Notes under the pieces: generated by a model
The model's database searches: none
The model's input: only the letters and a program-made list of their open reading frames with translations
Told to the model about the DNA's origin: nothing
Part shown: one piece after another, positions 1-5,754 of the stretch
Position numbering within the stretch: the stretch's first letter is position 1
Layout of the letters: each line of letters starts with the position of its first letter
NCBI GenBank assembly: GCA_003565055.1
Contig: PXDM01000032.1
Span: 1-7,724 of the forward strand
Reading direction: 5' to 3'
Length of the DNA stretch: 7,724 nt
Source: Paracoccaceae bacterium
GTDB taxonomy: Bacteria; Pseudomonadota; Alphaproteobacteria; Rhodobacterales; Rhodobacteraceae
Position numbers and translations under genes: made by a program

Positions 1-294
1 ATTGACCCAGCGGATGCGCAGCTGAAGGTCCCGCATATGGGGTGGAATGATCTGGTGATCGACCGCCCGCATCCCGTGCTTGATGGGGTGGTGACGGGCG
101 ACCATGCTTATTTCGTGCATTCCTATCAGATGCATGTCGCCGATCCTGCGCATCTGCTGGCGCATGTGGATTACGCGGGCCCCGTCACGGCGATTGTCGC
201 CCGCGACACGATCATCGGCACGCAATTCCACCCCGAGAAATCGCAGGCGACCGGCCTGCGCATGATCGCAAATTTCCTGCGCTGGCGACCATGA
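1..294 (+). CDS. hisH: Imidazole glycerol phosphate synthase subunit HisH (3' part)
   Basis: The left edge cuts this gene; the last 97 residues are visible in an open frame from base 1 to a TGA at 292-294. HisH is the class I glutamine amidotransferase that supplies ammonia to HisF in histidine biosynthesis in the cytoplasm; a full subunit is about 210 residues, so roughly half is here. Visible family marks are PHMGWN near the start, YFVHSY in the middle, and GTQFHPEKSQ near the end, which carries the His and Glu of the Cys-His-Glu triad; the nucleophile Cys lies off the window. The ending NFLRWRP is typical of alphaproteobacterial HisH. Other class I amidotransferases share the HPE motif, but the PHMGWN plus FVHSY combination fits HisH best. 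The next gene follows after 25 nt, so the two may be cotranscribed. Confidence 0.93.
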   Translation: MDPADAQLKVPHMGWNDLVIDRPHPVLDGVVTGDHAYFVHSYQMHVADPAHLLAHVDYAGPVTAIVARDTIIGTQFHPEKSQATGLRMIANFLRWRP

Positions 295-319
295 GACCGC
301 GTCCGGGAGGAGTTCAGCG

Positions 320-1192
320 ATGACGGACGACACGCCGAGCGGTGCACGGATCGCCAAGGTGCTGGCGCGCGCGGGCGTCGCCTCGCGGCGCGAAGCGGAG
401 GCGATGATCGTAGCGGGTCGGATCAGCGTGAACGGGCGCAAGATCGACAGCCCCGCGCTCAACGTCACCGAGCGCGACCGCATCCTTGTTGACGGCAAGC
501 CGCTGCCTCAGCCGGAGCCTGCCCAGCTCTGGCTCTATCACAAGCCGCTGGGTCTCGTGACGACAACGCGCGATGAAGAAGGGCGCTCGACTGTCTTCGA
601 GAACCTGCCGGACGATCTGCCGCGCGTCATGTCCGTGGGGCGGCTCGATCTCAATTCCGAGGGGCTGTTGCTCCTGACCAATGACGGCGCGCTCAAACGC
701 AAGCTTGAGCTCCCGAGCACGGGCTGGCTGCGGAAATACCGCGTCCGCGTCAACGGGGCACCGGATGACACGATCCTCGCACCCTTGCGCAATGGCGTTG
801 TGGTTGACGGGGAACGGTTTCAGCCGATGATCGTGAATATCGACCGCCAGCAGGGCGCGAATGCCTGGCTGACCATCGGCATCCGCGAAGGGCGCAACCG
901 CGAGATCCGCCGCGCGCTGGGTCATGTCGGGCTCAGTGTCAACCGGCTGATCCGCATCAGTTACGGCCCGTTCCAGTTGGGCACACTGGCACGCGGCGCG
1001 GTTGAAGAGGTCAAACCGCGCGTGCTGCGCGAGCAGTTGGGGCAGGATCCCGCGCAAGAACAGCCCCAAGCCGGGCGCGCGCGCAAGGCAGGCCGGAGCG
1101 ACAAGCCTGCGGCGCGTCCGCGCGCGAAACCGAGCAGATCTGCAGAGATGCGCAAGCAACAGCGTCCACGCAGGCCAGACAAAAAGACCTGA
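320..1192 (+). CDS. rluB: RsuA/RluB-family rRNA pseudouridine synthase
   Basis: A 290-residue protein that should isomerise a uridine in rRNA to pseudouridine. An S4 RNA-binding domain covers about residues 9-55 (RIAKVLARAGVASRREAEAM onward, with ISVNG). The catalytic domain follows from about residue 70: VGRLDLNSEGLLLLTNDG contains the expected catalytic Asp at D110, and GRNREIRRAL at 191-200 is the second conserved family motif. Residues 241-290 form a tail rich in Lys, Arg, Pro and Ala, probably disordered and RNA-binding. The ATG at 320 is preceded by GGGAGGA at 305-311 with 8 nt spacing, which settles the start. The family is certain; the target site is not. RluB (23S rRNA) is the usual assignment for this type in alphaproteobacteria, but RsuA, RluE or RluF specificity cannot be told apart from the sequence alone, so the symbol is tentative. 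Confidence 0.9.
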   Translation: MTDDTPSGARIAKVLARAGVASRREAEAMIVAGRISVNGRKIDSPALNVTERDRILVDGKPLPQPEPAQLWLYHKPLGLVTTTRDEEGRSTVFENLPDDLPRVMSVGRLDLNSEGLLLLTNDGALKRKLELPSTGWLRKYRVRVNGAPDDTILAPLRNGVVVDGERFQPMIVNIDRQQGANAWLTIGIREGRNREIRRALGHVGLSVNRLIRISYGPFQLGTLARGAVEEVKPRVLREQLGQDPAQEQPQAGRARKAGRSDKPAARPRAKPSRSAEMRKQQRPRRPDKKT

Positions 1193-1228
1193 GTTCGGCG
1201 GATCATCACGGCAGATTGCGCATATCTT

Positions 1229-1234
1229 TATAAT
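1229..1234 (+). promoter_or_regulatory. Possible -10 element (candidate P1)
   Basis: A perfect TATAAT hexamer lies in the only AT-rich stretch of the 131-nt gap after the pseudouridine synthase. No good -35 hexamer is seen at 16-18 nt upstream (TCACGG at 1206-1211 is poor), so this is a weak call. If used, transcription would begin near 1241, just before the hairpin at 1246-1260. Confidence 0.22.
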
Positions 1235-1245
1235 CAGGGAACCGC

Positions 1246-1265
1246 CGCGCTTTGGGCGCGTCTTT
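1246..1265 (+). terminator. Weak terminator-like hairpin
   Basis: CGCGC at 1246-1250 pairs with GCGCG at 1256-1260 around a 5-nt loop (TTTGG), followed by TCTTT. The stem is only 5 bp and the T run is broken, so it may be a chance GC-rich hairpin. Its position, 54 nt after the pseudouridine synthase stop and before the next promoter candidate, is where a terminator would be expected. Confidence 0.25.
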
Positions 1266-1291
1266 CAAATGCCGTTTACTTCCCTTATAGT
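1264..1291 (+). promoter_or_regulatory. Candidate sigma-70-type promoter (P2) for the xpaC-telA operon
   Basis: TATAGT at 1286-1291 matches the -10 consensus at 5 of 6 positions. TTCAAA at 1264-1269 matches the -35 consensus at 4 of 6 with a 16-nt spacer. Transcription would start near 1298, leaving a leader of about 26 nt before the small reading frame at 1324. This is the better of the two promoter candidates in the gap, but it rests on hexamer matching by eye only. Confidence 0.38.
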
Positions 1292-1323
1292 CAGCCACAG
1301 ATGAGTTCGGAGCGTGGTGAGTC

Positions 1324-1404
1324 ATGTCAGCGACAGGTTTGCAAAAAACGTCCTATGCCCTGCTTCTGGCGCTGATGGTCTATGTCGCAATGGTCGGGGG
1401 CTGA
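1324..1404 (+). CDS. Possible 26-residue single-helix membrane peptide upstream of xpaC
   Basis: A short frame of 26 codons: a polar start (MSATGLQKTSY) followed by a hydrophobic stretch ALLLALMVYVAMVGG long enough to span a membrane. No known family is recognised. Supporting marks are the promoter candidate just upstream, a GGAG at 1309-1312 (11 nt before the ATG) and GGTGA at 1316-1320 (close), and tight linkage: its TGA at 1402-1404 lies 4 nt before the likely xpaC start at 1409, and its last codons GTC GGG GGC supply the G-rich ribosome site for xpaC. It could be a true small membrane protein, a leader peptide that couples translation to xpaC, or chance. It overlaps the 5' extension of the xpaC frame that would start at ATG 1382. 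Confidence 0.5.
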   Translation: MSATGLQKTSYALLLALMVYVAMVGG

Positions 1405-1408
1405 CGTC

Positions 1409-2272
1409 ATGAGCCAGCGTTTTGGCGGGCGCTACAGCCCTGGCGCAGAAGACGGCCCTGCCCCTGCGCCCTTAAAGCCGCATCCGGTTGGTGCGCGGGT
1501 GAATTTCCTCTTCGTCATGCCCTTCCTCTTCGCCCTCGGGGCTTTCTTCAAGTCACCAACCGGGCTTGCAATGAACCTCGCGGCCTTCGGGGCGCTGATG
1601 CTCGCGGCATGGCTGACCCGCGAAGGCGTGCTGGCGCAATCGGCCTATGACGCGCGCAAGGTCGCGCGGCGCCCGGCCATCCCGCGCAAGATGTTCGCAT
1701 CGGTGCTGACGGGCGCGGGTCTGGCCATCGCCGCCCTGCCCTCGGGTCTGTTTTCCGCGCTCCTGCTCGGGGGCTTGGGCGCTGTGCTGCATTTCGGTGC
1801 ATTCGGACCTGACCCACTGCGCGACAAGGGGATGGACGGCGTGGACACATTCGCCACGGATCGCGCCGCGCGCGCTGTGAGCGAGGCGGAGACCTATCTC
1901 AGTGACATGTCCGAGGCGATCAAGCGCAGTGGTGATCGTGCGCTCATCCGGCGGATCGACGCGTTCAACGCCAATATCCGGCAGTTTTTCCGTGTGATCG
2001 AAGATGATCCGCGTCGCATGACGGCAGCGCGGCGTTACCTCGGCGTCTACCTGATCGGCGCGCGCGACGCGACCATCAAATTCGCCGATCTGCAGGCGCG
2101 CCAGCGCGATGCCTCGGCCAAGGTCGAATATGAGGCGCTTCTCGACGATCTGGAGAGCCGCTTCGCCCTGCGCCGCGAAGCGCTTCTGGCCAATGATCGC
2201 ACCGCGCTTGATATCGAGATCGAAGTCCTGCGCGAACGACTGGAGCGTGAAGGGCTGCGCGCAAGCAATTGA
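1409..2272 (+). CDS. XpaC-family (5-bromo-4-chloroindolyl phosphate hydrolysis family) membrane protein
   Basis: A 287-residue protein with a hydrophobic N-terminal half and a soluble charged C-terminal half. After a Gly/Pro-rich start (MSQRFGGRYSPG) come four likely membrane helices at about residues 31-47, 52-69, 97-111 and 113-131. Residues 145-285 are rich in Arg, Glu, Ala and Leu and look helical or coiled-coil. This layout matches the XpaC family, named from a Bacillus phenotype; the biochemical role is unknown and the hydrolase name should not be taken literally. In Bacillus subtilis xpaC lies beside the telA homologue yaaN, as it lies beside telA here. ATG 1409 is chosen over in-frame ATG 1382 because the MSQRFGGRYSPG start looks like family N-termini as recalled, GGGGG at 1396-1400 is 8 nt upstream, and 1382 would overlap the small peptide. 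The next gene follows after 40 nt. Confidence 0.85.
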   Translation: MSQRFGGRYSPGAEDGPAPAPLKPHPVGARVNFLFVMPFLFALGAFFKSPTGLAMNLAAFGALMLAAWLTREGVLAQSAYDARKVARRPAIPRKMFASVLTGAGLAIAALPSGLFSALLLGGLGAVLHFGAFGPDPLRDKGMDGVDTFATDRAARAVSEAETYLSDMSEAIKRSGDRALIRRIDAFNANIRQFFRVIEDDPRRMTAARRYLGVYLIGARDATIKFADLQARQRDASAKVEYEALLDDLESRFALRREALLANDRTALDIEIEVLRERLEREGLRASN

Positions 2273-2299
2273 AATAAAACGTACAAATTTGGGACAACA

Positions 2300-2305
2300 G
2301 AGAGG
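2300..2305 (+). promoter_or_regulatory. Ribosome binding site fixing the telA start
   Basis: GAGAGG lies 7 nt before the ATG at 2313. The open frame runs back to 2109 inside xpaC, but the upstream part has no such site and reads as an out-of-frame copy of xpaC, so this site decides the start. Confidence 0.7.
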
Positions 2306-2312
2306 CACTGCA

Positions 2313-3491
2313 ATGACAGACACGATCCGCAAACAGGCCGAAGACCTCACGCAAGAGATTGACACGCTGGTGCAGACCCCGCTGGCCGAGCCGTCGGGCA
2401 CGCTGGTGGCCTTGGACGACGCGCCTGATGCAGATGCCGCGTTGATCCGCGCGCGGATGGCAGAAATCGACATGGCCCAGACCAGCACAATCATCGGTTT
2501 TGGTGCCCGCGCGCAATCCGATCTGCAGCAGATCAGCCAGTCCATGCTGGTCGATGTGAAGAACAAGGATCTCGGCCCTGCGGGCGATGGGCTGCGCGAG
2601 ATGGTCACAACCTTGCGCGGATTTTCTGTCAACGAGCTTGACGCCCGCCGCAAGCGCAGTTGGTGGGAACGCCTGACCGGCAAAGCGGCCCCGATGGTGC
2701 GGTTTCAGGAACGCTTCAACACGGTCCAGAGCCAGATCGACCGCATCACGGGCAATTTGCTGGGCCATGAGACAGCGCTGCTCAAGGACATCAAAGCACT
2801 CGACAAACTCTATGAAAAGACGTTGGAGTTTTACCATGAGCTCGCGCTCTACATCGCGGCGGGCGAAGCCAAGCTGAAAACGCTCGACGCTGAGGATATC
2901 CCGGCGAAACAGGCGGAAGTGGATGCTGCACCCGAAGCCGATCAGGTGCTCAAGGCGCAGGAATTGCGTGACTTGCGCGCGTCGCGCGACGATCTGGAGC
3001 GGCGCGTGCATGATCTCAGGCTCACACGGCAGGTCACGATGCAATCGCTGCCCTCGATCCGTCTGGTGCAGGAAAATGACAAGTCTCTGGTCACCAAGAT
3101 CAACTCGACGCTGGTGAACACAGTGCCGCTCTGGGAGACACAGCTTGCGCAAGCGCTCACCATCCAGCGCTCGCGCGAAGCGGCGCAGGCGGTGCGTGCG
3201 GCCAATGATCTGACGAATGAATTGCTGACGTCGAATGCGGAAAATCTGCGGCAGGCCAATCGCGAAGTGCGAGAGGAGGTCGAGCGCGGTGTTTTCGACA
3301 TTGAGGCCGTGAAACAAGCCAACGAGACCCTGATCGCCACGATTGAAGACAGTTTGCAGATCGCTGATGAAGGCCGGGCAAAGCGCGTCGCGGCCGAGGA
3401 AGAGCTCGTCAAGATGGAATCCGAGCTGCGCAAATCCCTGAGCGCTGCGCGGTCGCGCGACGCAGGCGCGCCGGAACGCGCCCCGGCATAG
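2313..3491 (+). CDS. telA: TelA-family toxic anion resistance protein
   Basis: A 392-residue soluble, largely helical protein with no signal peptide or membrane helix. Family marks are a KRSWWERLTG region at 114-123, a long helix from about 128 to 190 (RFQERFNTVQSQIDRITGNL onward), a charged helical stretch at 216-238, and the segment LPSIRLVQENDKSLVTKINS at 246-265 followed by NTVPLWETQLAQAL at 269-282, which is typical of TelA. The C-terminal third (about 285-380) looks like coiled coil. TelA/KlaA/YaaN proteins are linked genetically to resistance to tellurite, other toxic anions and some envelope stresses; the mechanism is not known, and membrane-side scaffolding is one proposal. Its place just after xpaC matches the xpaC-yaaN pair of Bacillus. 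The start at 2313 is supported by GAGAGG at 2300-2305. The next gene begins 4 nt after the stop, implying coupled translation. Confidence 0.9.
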   Translation: MTDTIRKQAEDLTQEIDTLVQTPLAEPSGTLVALDDAPDADAALIRARMAEIDMAQTSTIIGFGARAQSDLQQISQSMLVDVKNKDLGPAGDGLREMVTTLRGFSVNELDARRKRSWWERLTGKAAPMVRFQERFNTVQSQIDRITGNLLGHETALLKDIKALDKLYEKTLEFYHELALYIAAGEAKLKTLDAEDIPAKQAEVDAAPEADQVLKAQELRDLRASRDDLERRVHDLRLTRQVTMQSLPSIRLVQENDKSLVTKINSTLVNTVPLWETQLAQALTIQRSREAAQAVRAANDLTNELLTSNAENLRQANREVREEVERGVFDIEAVKQANETLIATIEDSLQIADEGRAKRVAAEEELVKMESELRKSLSAARSRDAGAPERAPA

Positions 3492-3495
3492 CGGG

Positions 3496-4497
3496 ATGCT
3501 CCGGGCCGTTCGACAGGGTCAGCAATGCCAGCACCTCCGCAGCGGGGCGTTTGGCGGCCTGTGCCTTGCCGTGAGCGGCCTGCTTGCGCTCAGCGGTTGC
3601 GATCTGGCTCAGCAACCGACGCCGGTTGTCACCGCGCCTGCTGCGAGTGCGGCGCCCCTGCCCCGGCCCCAGCGAACGGTCATGCCGCAGGAGCAGATCA
3701 TTGATGATCGTGTCACGGCCCATTTTGCCAGACTGGAGGCGCGGCGCGTCGCTGACGGGTTGCTGCGGCGCGAGCGCAATCCGCGAGACCTGCCCATCAC
3801 TGAACGCGATATTGAGCAAGCGTTCGTGCGCATCGCGCTTCATGATGAATACACGCTTATCGGGGGGCAACTGGTTGAGCGCAAGACGCCCTCGACCCTG
3901 CGTCGCTGGGATAGCCCCGTGCGGATGCAGCTGCACTTCGGCGCTTCGGCGGACGCATTGCGTCGGCCCGATACAGCCTTTGTTACCAACTACGCCGCGC
4001 GGCTGGCGAGCCTGACGCGCCATCCTGTCAGTCGCGTCGACAGCGGCGGGAATTTTCATATTCTGGTCGTGAATGAAGCCGAAAGGCAGGCAATCGCACC
4101 GCGTTTGCGCCAGATCATGCCGGGGGTGGACGCGGTCACGCTCGATCTGGTGCGCAATTTGCCGCTTTCCGTGTCCTGTCTGGTGCTGGCCTATGCACGC
4201 GGGGGTGATGACACCTACACCGATGCGCTGGCGATCATCCGCGCAGAGCTGCCCGATCTGTCGCGCATGGCCTGCTATTACGAAGAGCTTGCCCAAGGGC
4301 TCGGGCTGCCCAATGACAGCCCGCGCGTGCGCCCGTCGCTGTTCAACGACACTGCCGAATTCGCGGTCCTGACAGAGCTGGATGAGCAGTTGCTGCGCAT
4401 GCTCTACAATCCGCGCCTGCGCCCCGGCATGCGCGAGCCCGAAGCCCGCCCGATCATTCGCCAGATCGCAAGTGAGTTGATGGGCGGCGCGAGTTGA
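3496..4497 (+). CDS. Putative lipoprotein, DUF2927-like, with degenerate metzincin-like motif
   Basis: A 333-residue exported protein. Arginine and histidine residues precede a hydrophobic stretch, and LSGC at 32-35 is a good lipobox, giving a lipidated Cys35 followed by Asp36. A Pro/Ala-rich linker runs to about residue 65 and the folded part from about 100 to 330. LRRWDSPVR (135-143), LGLPNDS (269-275), LTELDEQLL (292-300) and LYNPRLRPGM (303-312) recall the DUF2927 family of putative lipoproteins of unknown function; this is from memory, not a search. Residues 263-274 (EELAQGLGLPND) line up with the metzincin HExxHxxGxxH helix, keeping the Glu but losing the His ligands. Cys228 and Cys260 could form a disulfide. 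The ATG lies 4 nt after the telA stop with no clear ribosome site, so translation is probably coupled. The lipoprotein call is firmer than the family call. Confidence 0.82.
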   Translation: MLRAVRQGQQCQHLRSGAFGGLCLAVSGLLALSGCDLAQQPTPVVTAPAASAAPLPRPQRTVMPQEQIIDDRVTAHFARLEARRVADGLLRRERNPRDLPITERDIEQAFVRIALHDEYTLIGGQLVERKTPSTLRRWDSPVRMQLHFGASADALRRPDTAFVTNYAARLASLTRHPVSRVDSGGNFHILVVNEAERQAIAPRLRQIMPGVDAVTLDLVRNLPLSVSCLVLAYARGGDDTYTDALAIIRAELPDLSRMACYYEELAQGLGLPNDSPRVRPSLFNDTAEFAVLTELDEQLLRMLYNPRLRPGMREPEARPIIRQIASELMGGAS

Positions 4498-4542
4498 GCG
4501 ATAGTGCCACTGAAATTGCCCGAACAGGGAAAAGGTAACGCA

Positions 4543-5640
4543 ATGGTCTTCAGCTTTCTCAAAGGTCAGTTCATCGATGTCATCGAATGGACCGACAGCA
4601 GTCGCGACACGATGGTCTATCGCTTCGAGCGCTATGGCAATTCCATCATGTATGGAGCCAAGCTCACTGTGCGTGAAGGTCAGATGGCGGTCTTCATCCA
4701 TGAGGGCCAGCTTGCCGATATCTTCGCGCCGGGTCTTTACATGCTCGAGACCAACAACATGCCGCTGATGACGGCGCTGCAGCATTGGGATCACGGTTTC
4801 AACTCGCCGTTCAAATCCGAGATTTATTTCGTCAATATGCGCCGCTTCGCAGGGCTGAAATGGGGCACGCAGAACCCGGTGATGCTGCGCGACCCGGAAT
4901 TCGGGCCATTGCGGCTGCGCGCTTTCGGCTCTTACGCGATCCGGGTGCAGGATCCGGCCCCCTTCATGCGCGAGATCGTGGGCACCGACGGGGATTTCAC
5001 GCAAGACAAGATATCGGGTCAAATCCGCAATATCGTGGTGCAAAAAGTTAGCCGGGTGCTGGCCGCGAGCGGGATCCCGGCGCTGGATATGGCGGCGAAT
5101 ACCAAGGACCTGTCGGATGTCGTGACCAAGGCGATTGCGCCGACGCTTGGCGAATACGGGCTGGAGATGCCCGAATTCTACATCGAGAATATCTCGCTGC
5201 CGCCCGAGGTAGAGAAAGTGCTCGATCAACGGACCTCGATGGGGATTGTGGGCGATCTCAACAAGTTCACGCAGTTTTCCGCCGCGCAGGCCATGCAGAA
5301 AGCCGCCGAAGGCGGCAGTGACGGGGGCATGGGCGCAGGTCTTGGGGCCGGTATGGGGATGGGCATGGGCATGGCGATGGCCCAGGGCATGGGACAGCCG
5401 CAAGCCAGCGCAGGCGCGGCCCCGCCGCCCCCACCGCCGCCCGCCGCAGAGCCGATGTGGCATATTGCCGAAAACGGCCAGACGCGCGGCCCCTTCGCGC
5501 AAGCACAACTCGCAGGCCAGATCACGCGCGAGACGTTGGTCTGGACCGAAGGGCAGGCCGGCTGGCTGCCTGCAGGGGATGTGCCTGCGCTCGCACGGCT
5601 CTTTGCCAGCATGCCGCCACCGCCGCCCCCTGCGGGCTGA
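4543..5640 (+). CDS. YdjI-like SPFH/band-7 protein with C-terminal GYF-like domain
   Basis: A 365-residue cytoplasmic protein. Residues about 1-235 form an SPFH domain of the YdjI type (COG4260, often labelled virion core protein): MVFSFLKGQFIDVIEWTD at the start, an FGSYAIRVQDP strand at 128-138, and a helical part through ENISLPPEVEKVL. Residues 257-290 are a Gly/Met-rich linker (MGMGMGMAMA), then seven prolines at 294-300. Residues 306-354 form a GYF-like domain (W306, NGQTRGPF at 311-318, GQAGWLPA at 337-344), and the protein ends in six prolines plus AG. SPFH proteins assemble into ring or cage oligomers at membranes; Bacillus YdjI belongs to the PspA stress locus. ATG 4543 is chosen over GTG 4504 because AAAGG at 4531-4535 lies 7 nt upstream and MVFSFLKGQF is a typical family start. 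The next gene is a zinc-ribbon protein, a partner also seen beside ydjI in Bacillus. Confidence 0.88.
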   Translation: MVFSFLKGQFIDVIEWTDSSRDTMVYRFERYGNSIMYGAKLTVREGQMAVFIHEGQLADIFAPGLYMLETNNMPLMTALQHWDHGFNSPFKSEIYFVNMRRFAGLKWGTQNPVMLRDPEFGPLRLRAFGSYAIRVQDPAPFMREIVGTDGDFTQDKISGQIRNIVVQKVSRVLAASGIPALDMAANTKDLSDVVTKAIAPTLGEYGLEMPEFYIENISLPPEVEKVLDQRTSMGIVGDLNKFTQFSAAQAMQKAAEGGSDGGMGAGLGAGMGMGMGMAMAQGMGQPQASAGAAPPPPPPPAAEPMWHIAENGQTRGPFAQAQLAGQITRETLVWTEGQAGWLPAGDVPALARLFASMPPPPPPAG

Positions 5641-5754
5641 TCGGGCCTCATTCCCATTTGGACCGGCGCACTAGAATCTGAATTTTTGAGTATTTTTGCA
5701 CGATGAAGCGGCATGCTGCAGGGTGGCGCTTGGGGTAATGATCTAGGGCAGAGC
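5641..5754 (+). other. 114-nt intergenic spacer with AT-rich patch and phased T-tracts
   Basis: This is the longest gap inside the gene set. It contains an AT-rich patch at 5671-5700 in an otherwise GC-rich region, with TAGAAT at 5672-5677 (5 of 6 to a -10 hexamer, but no -35 at a proper distance; TTGGAC at 5658-5663 is too close). ATTTTTG occurs at 5682-5688 and again at 5692-5698, exactly 10 nt apart. No convincing terminator hairpin is seen. An internal promoter for the zinc-ribbon and kinase genes is possible but not shown. Confidence 0.3.

Noticed and set aside
314..1159. A 281-codon minus-strand frame opposite the pseudouridine synthase
   Set aside because: The plus-strand frame has a full S4 and catalytic domain with D110; the minus-strand product has no family features.
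1196..1247. Inverted repeat CGGCGG / CCGCCG (1196-1201 and 1242-1247)
   Set aside because: The arms are only 6 bp and about 40 nt apart with no T run, so it is neither a convincing terminator nor an operator; likely chance in GC-rich sequence.
2109..2312. A 68-residue N-terminal extension of TelA
   Set aside because: It overlaps the end of xpaC in another frame, reads as its shadow, and the good ribosome site lies at 2300-2305 for ATG 2313.
2076..3317. A 413-codon minus-strand frame opposite telA
   Set aside because: Mirror of the telA coding bias; no recognisable domain and no plausible ribosome site considered stronger than that of telA.
5341..5400. Tandem GGCATG-like hexamers that might be a DNA repeat element
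   Set aside because: They are explained as codons of the Gly/Met-rich linker, a feature common in this SPFH family; the repeat stays in frame and needs no separate explanation.
3409..5508. A 699-codon open frame on the minus strand across the telA end, lipoprotein and SPFH genes
   Set aside because: It lies opposite three well-supported genes; long antisense frames are expected where third codon positions are GC-rich. Its translation shows no family motif and is rich in His, Arg and Gln, as shadows of such genes are.
5703..5738. An 11-codon frame before the zinc-ribbon gene
   Set aside because: Too short, no ribosome site, no hydrophobic or attenuator-like pattern.
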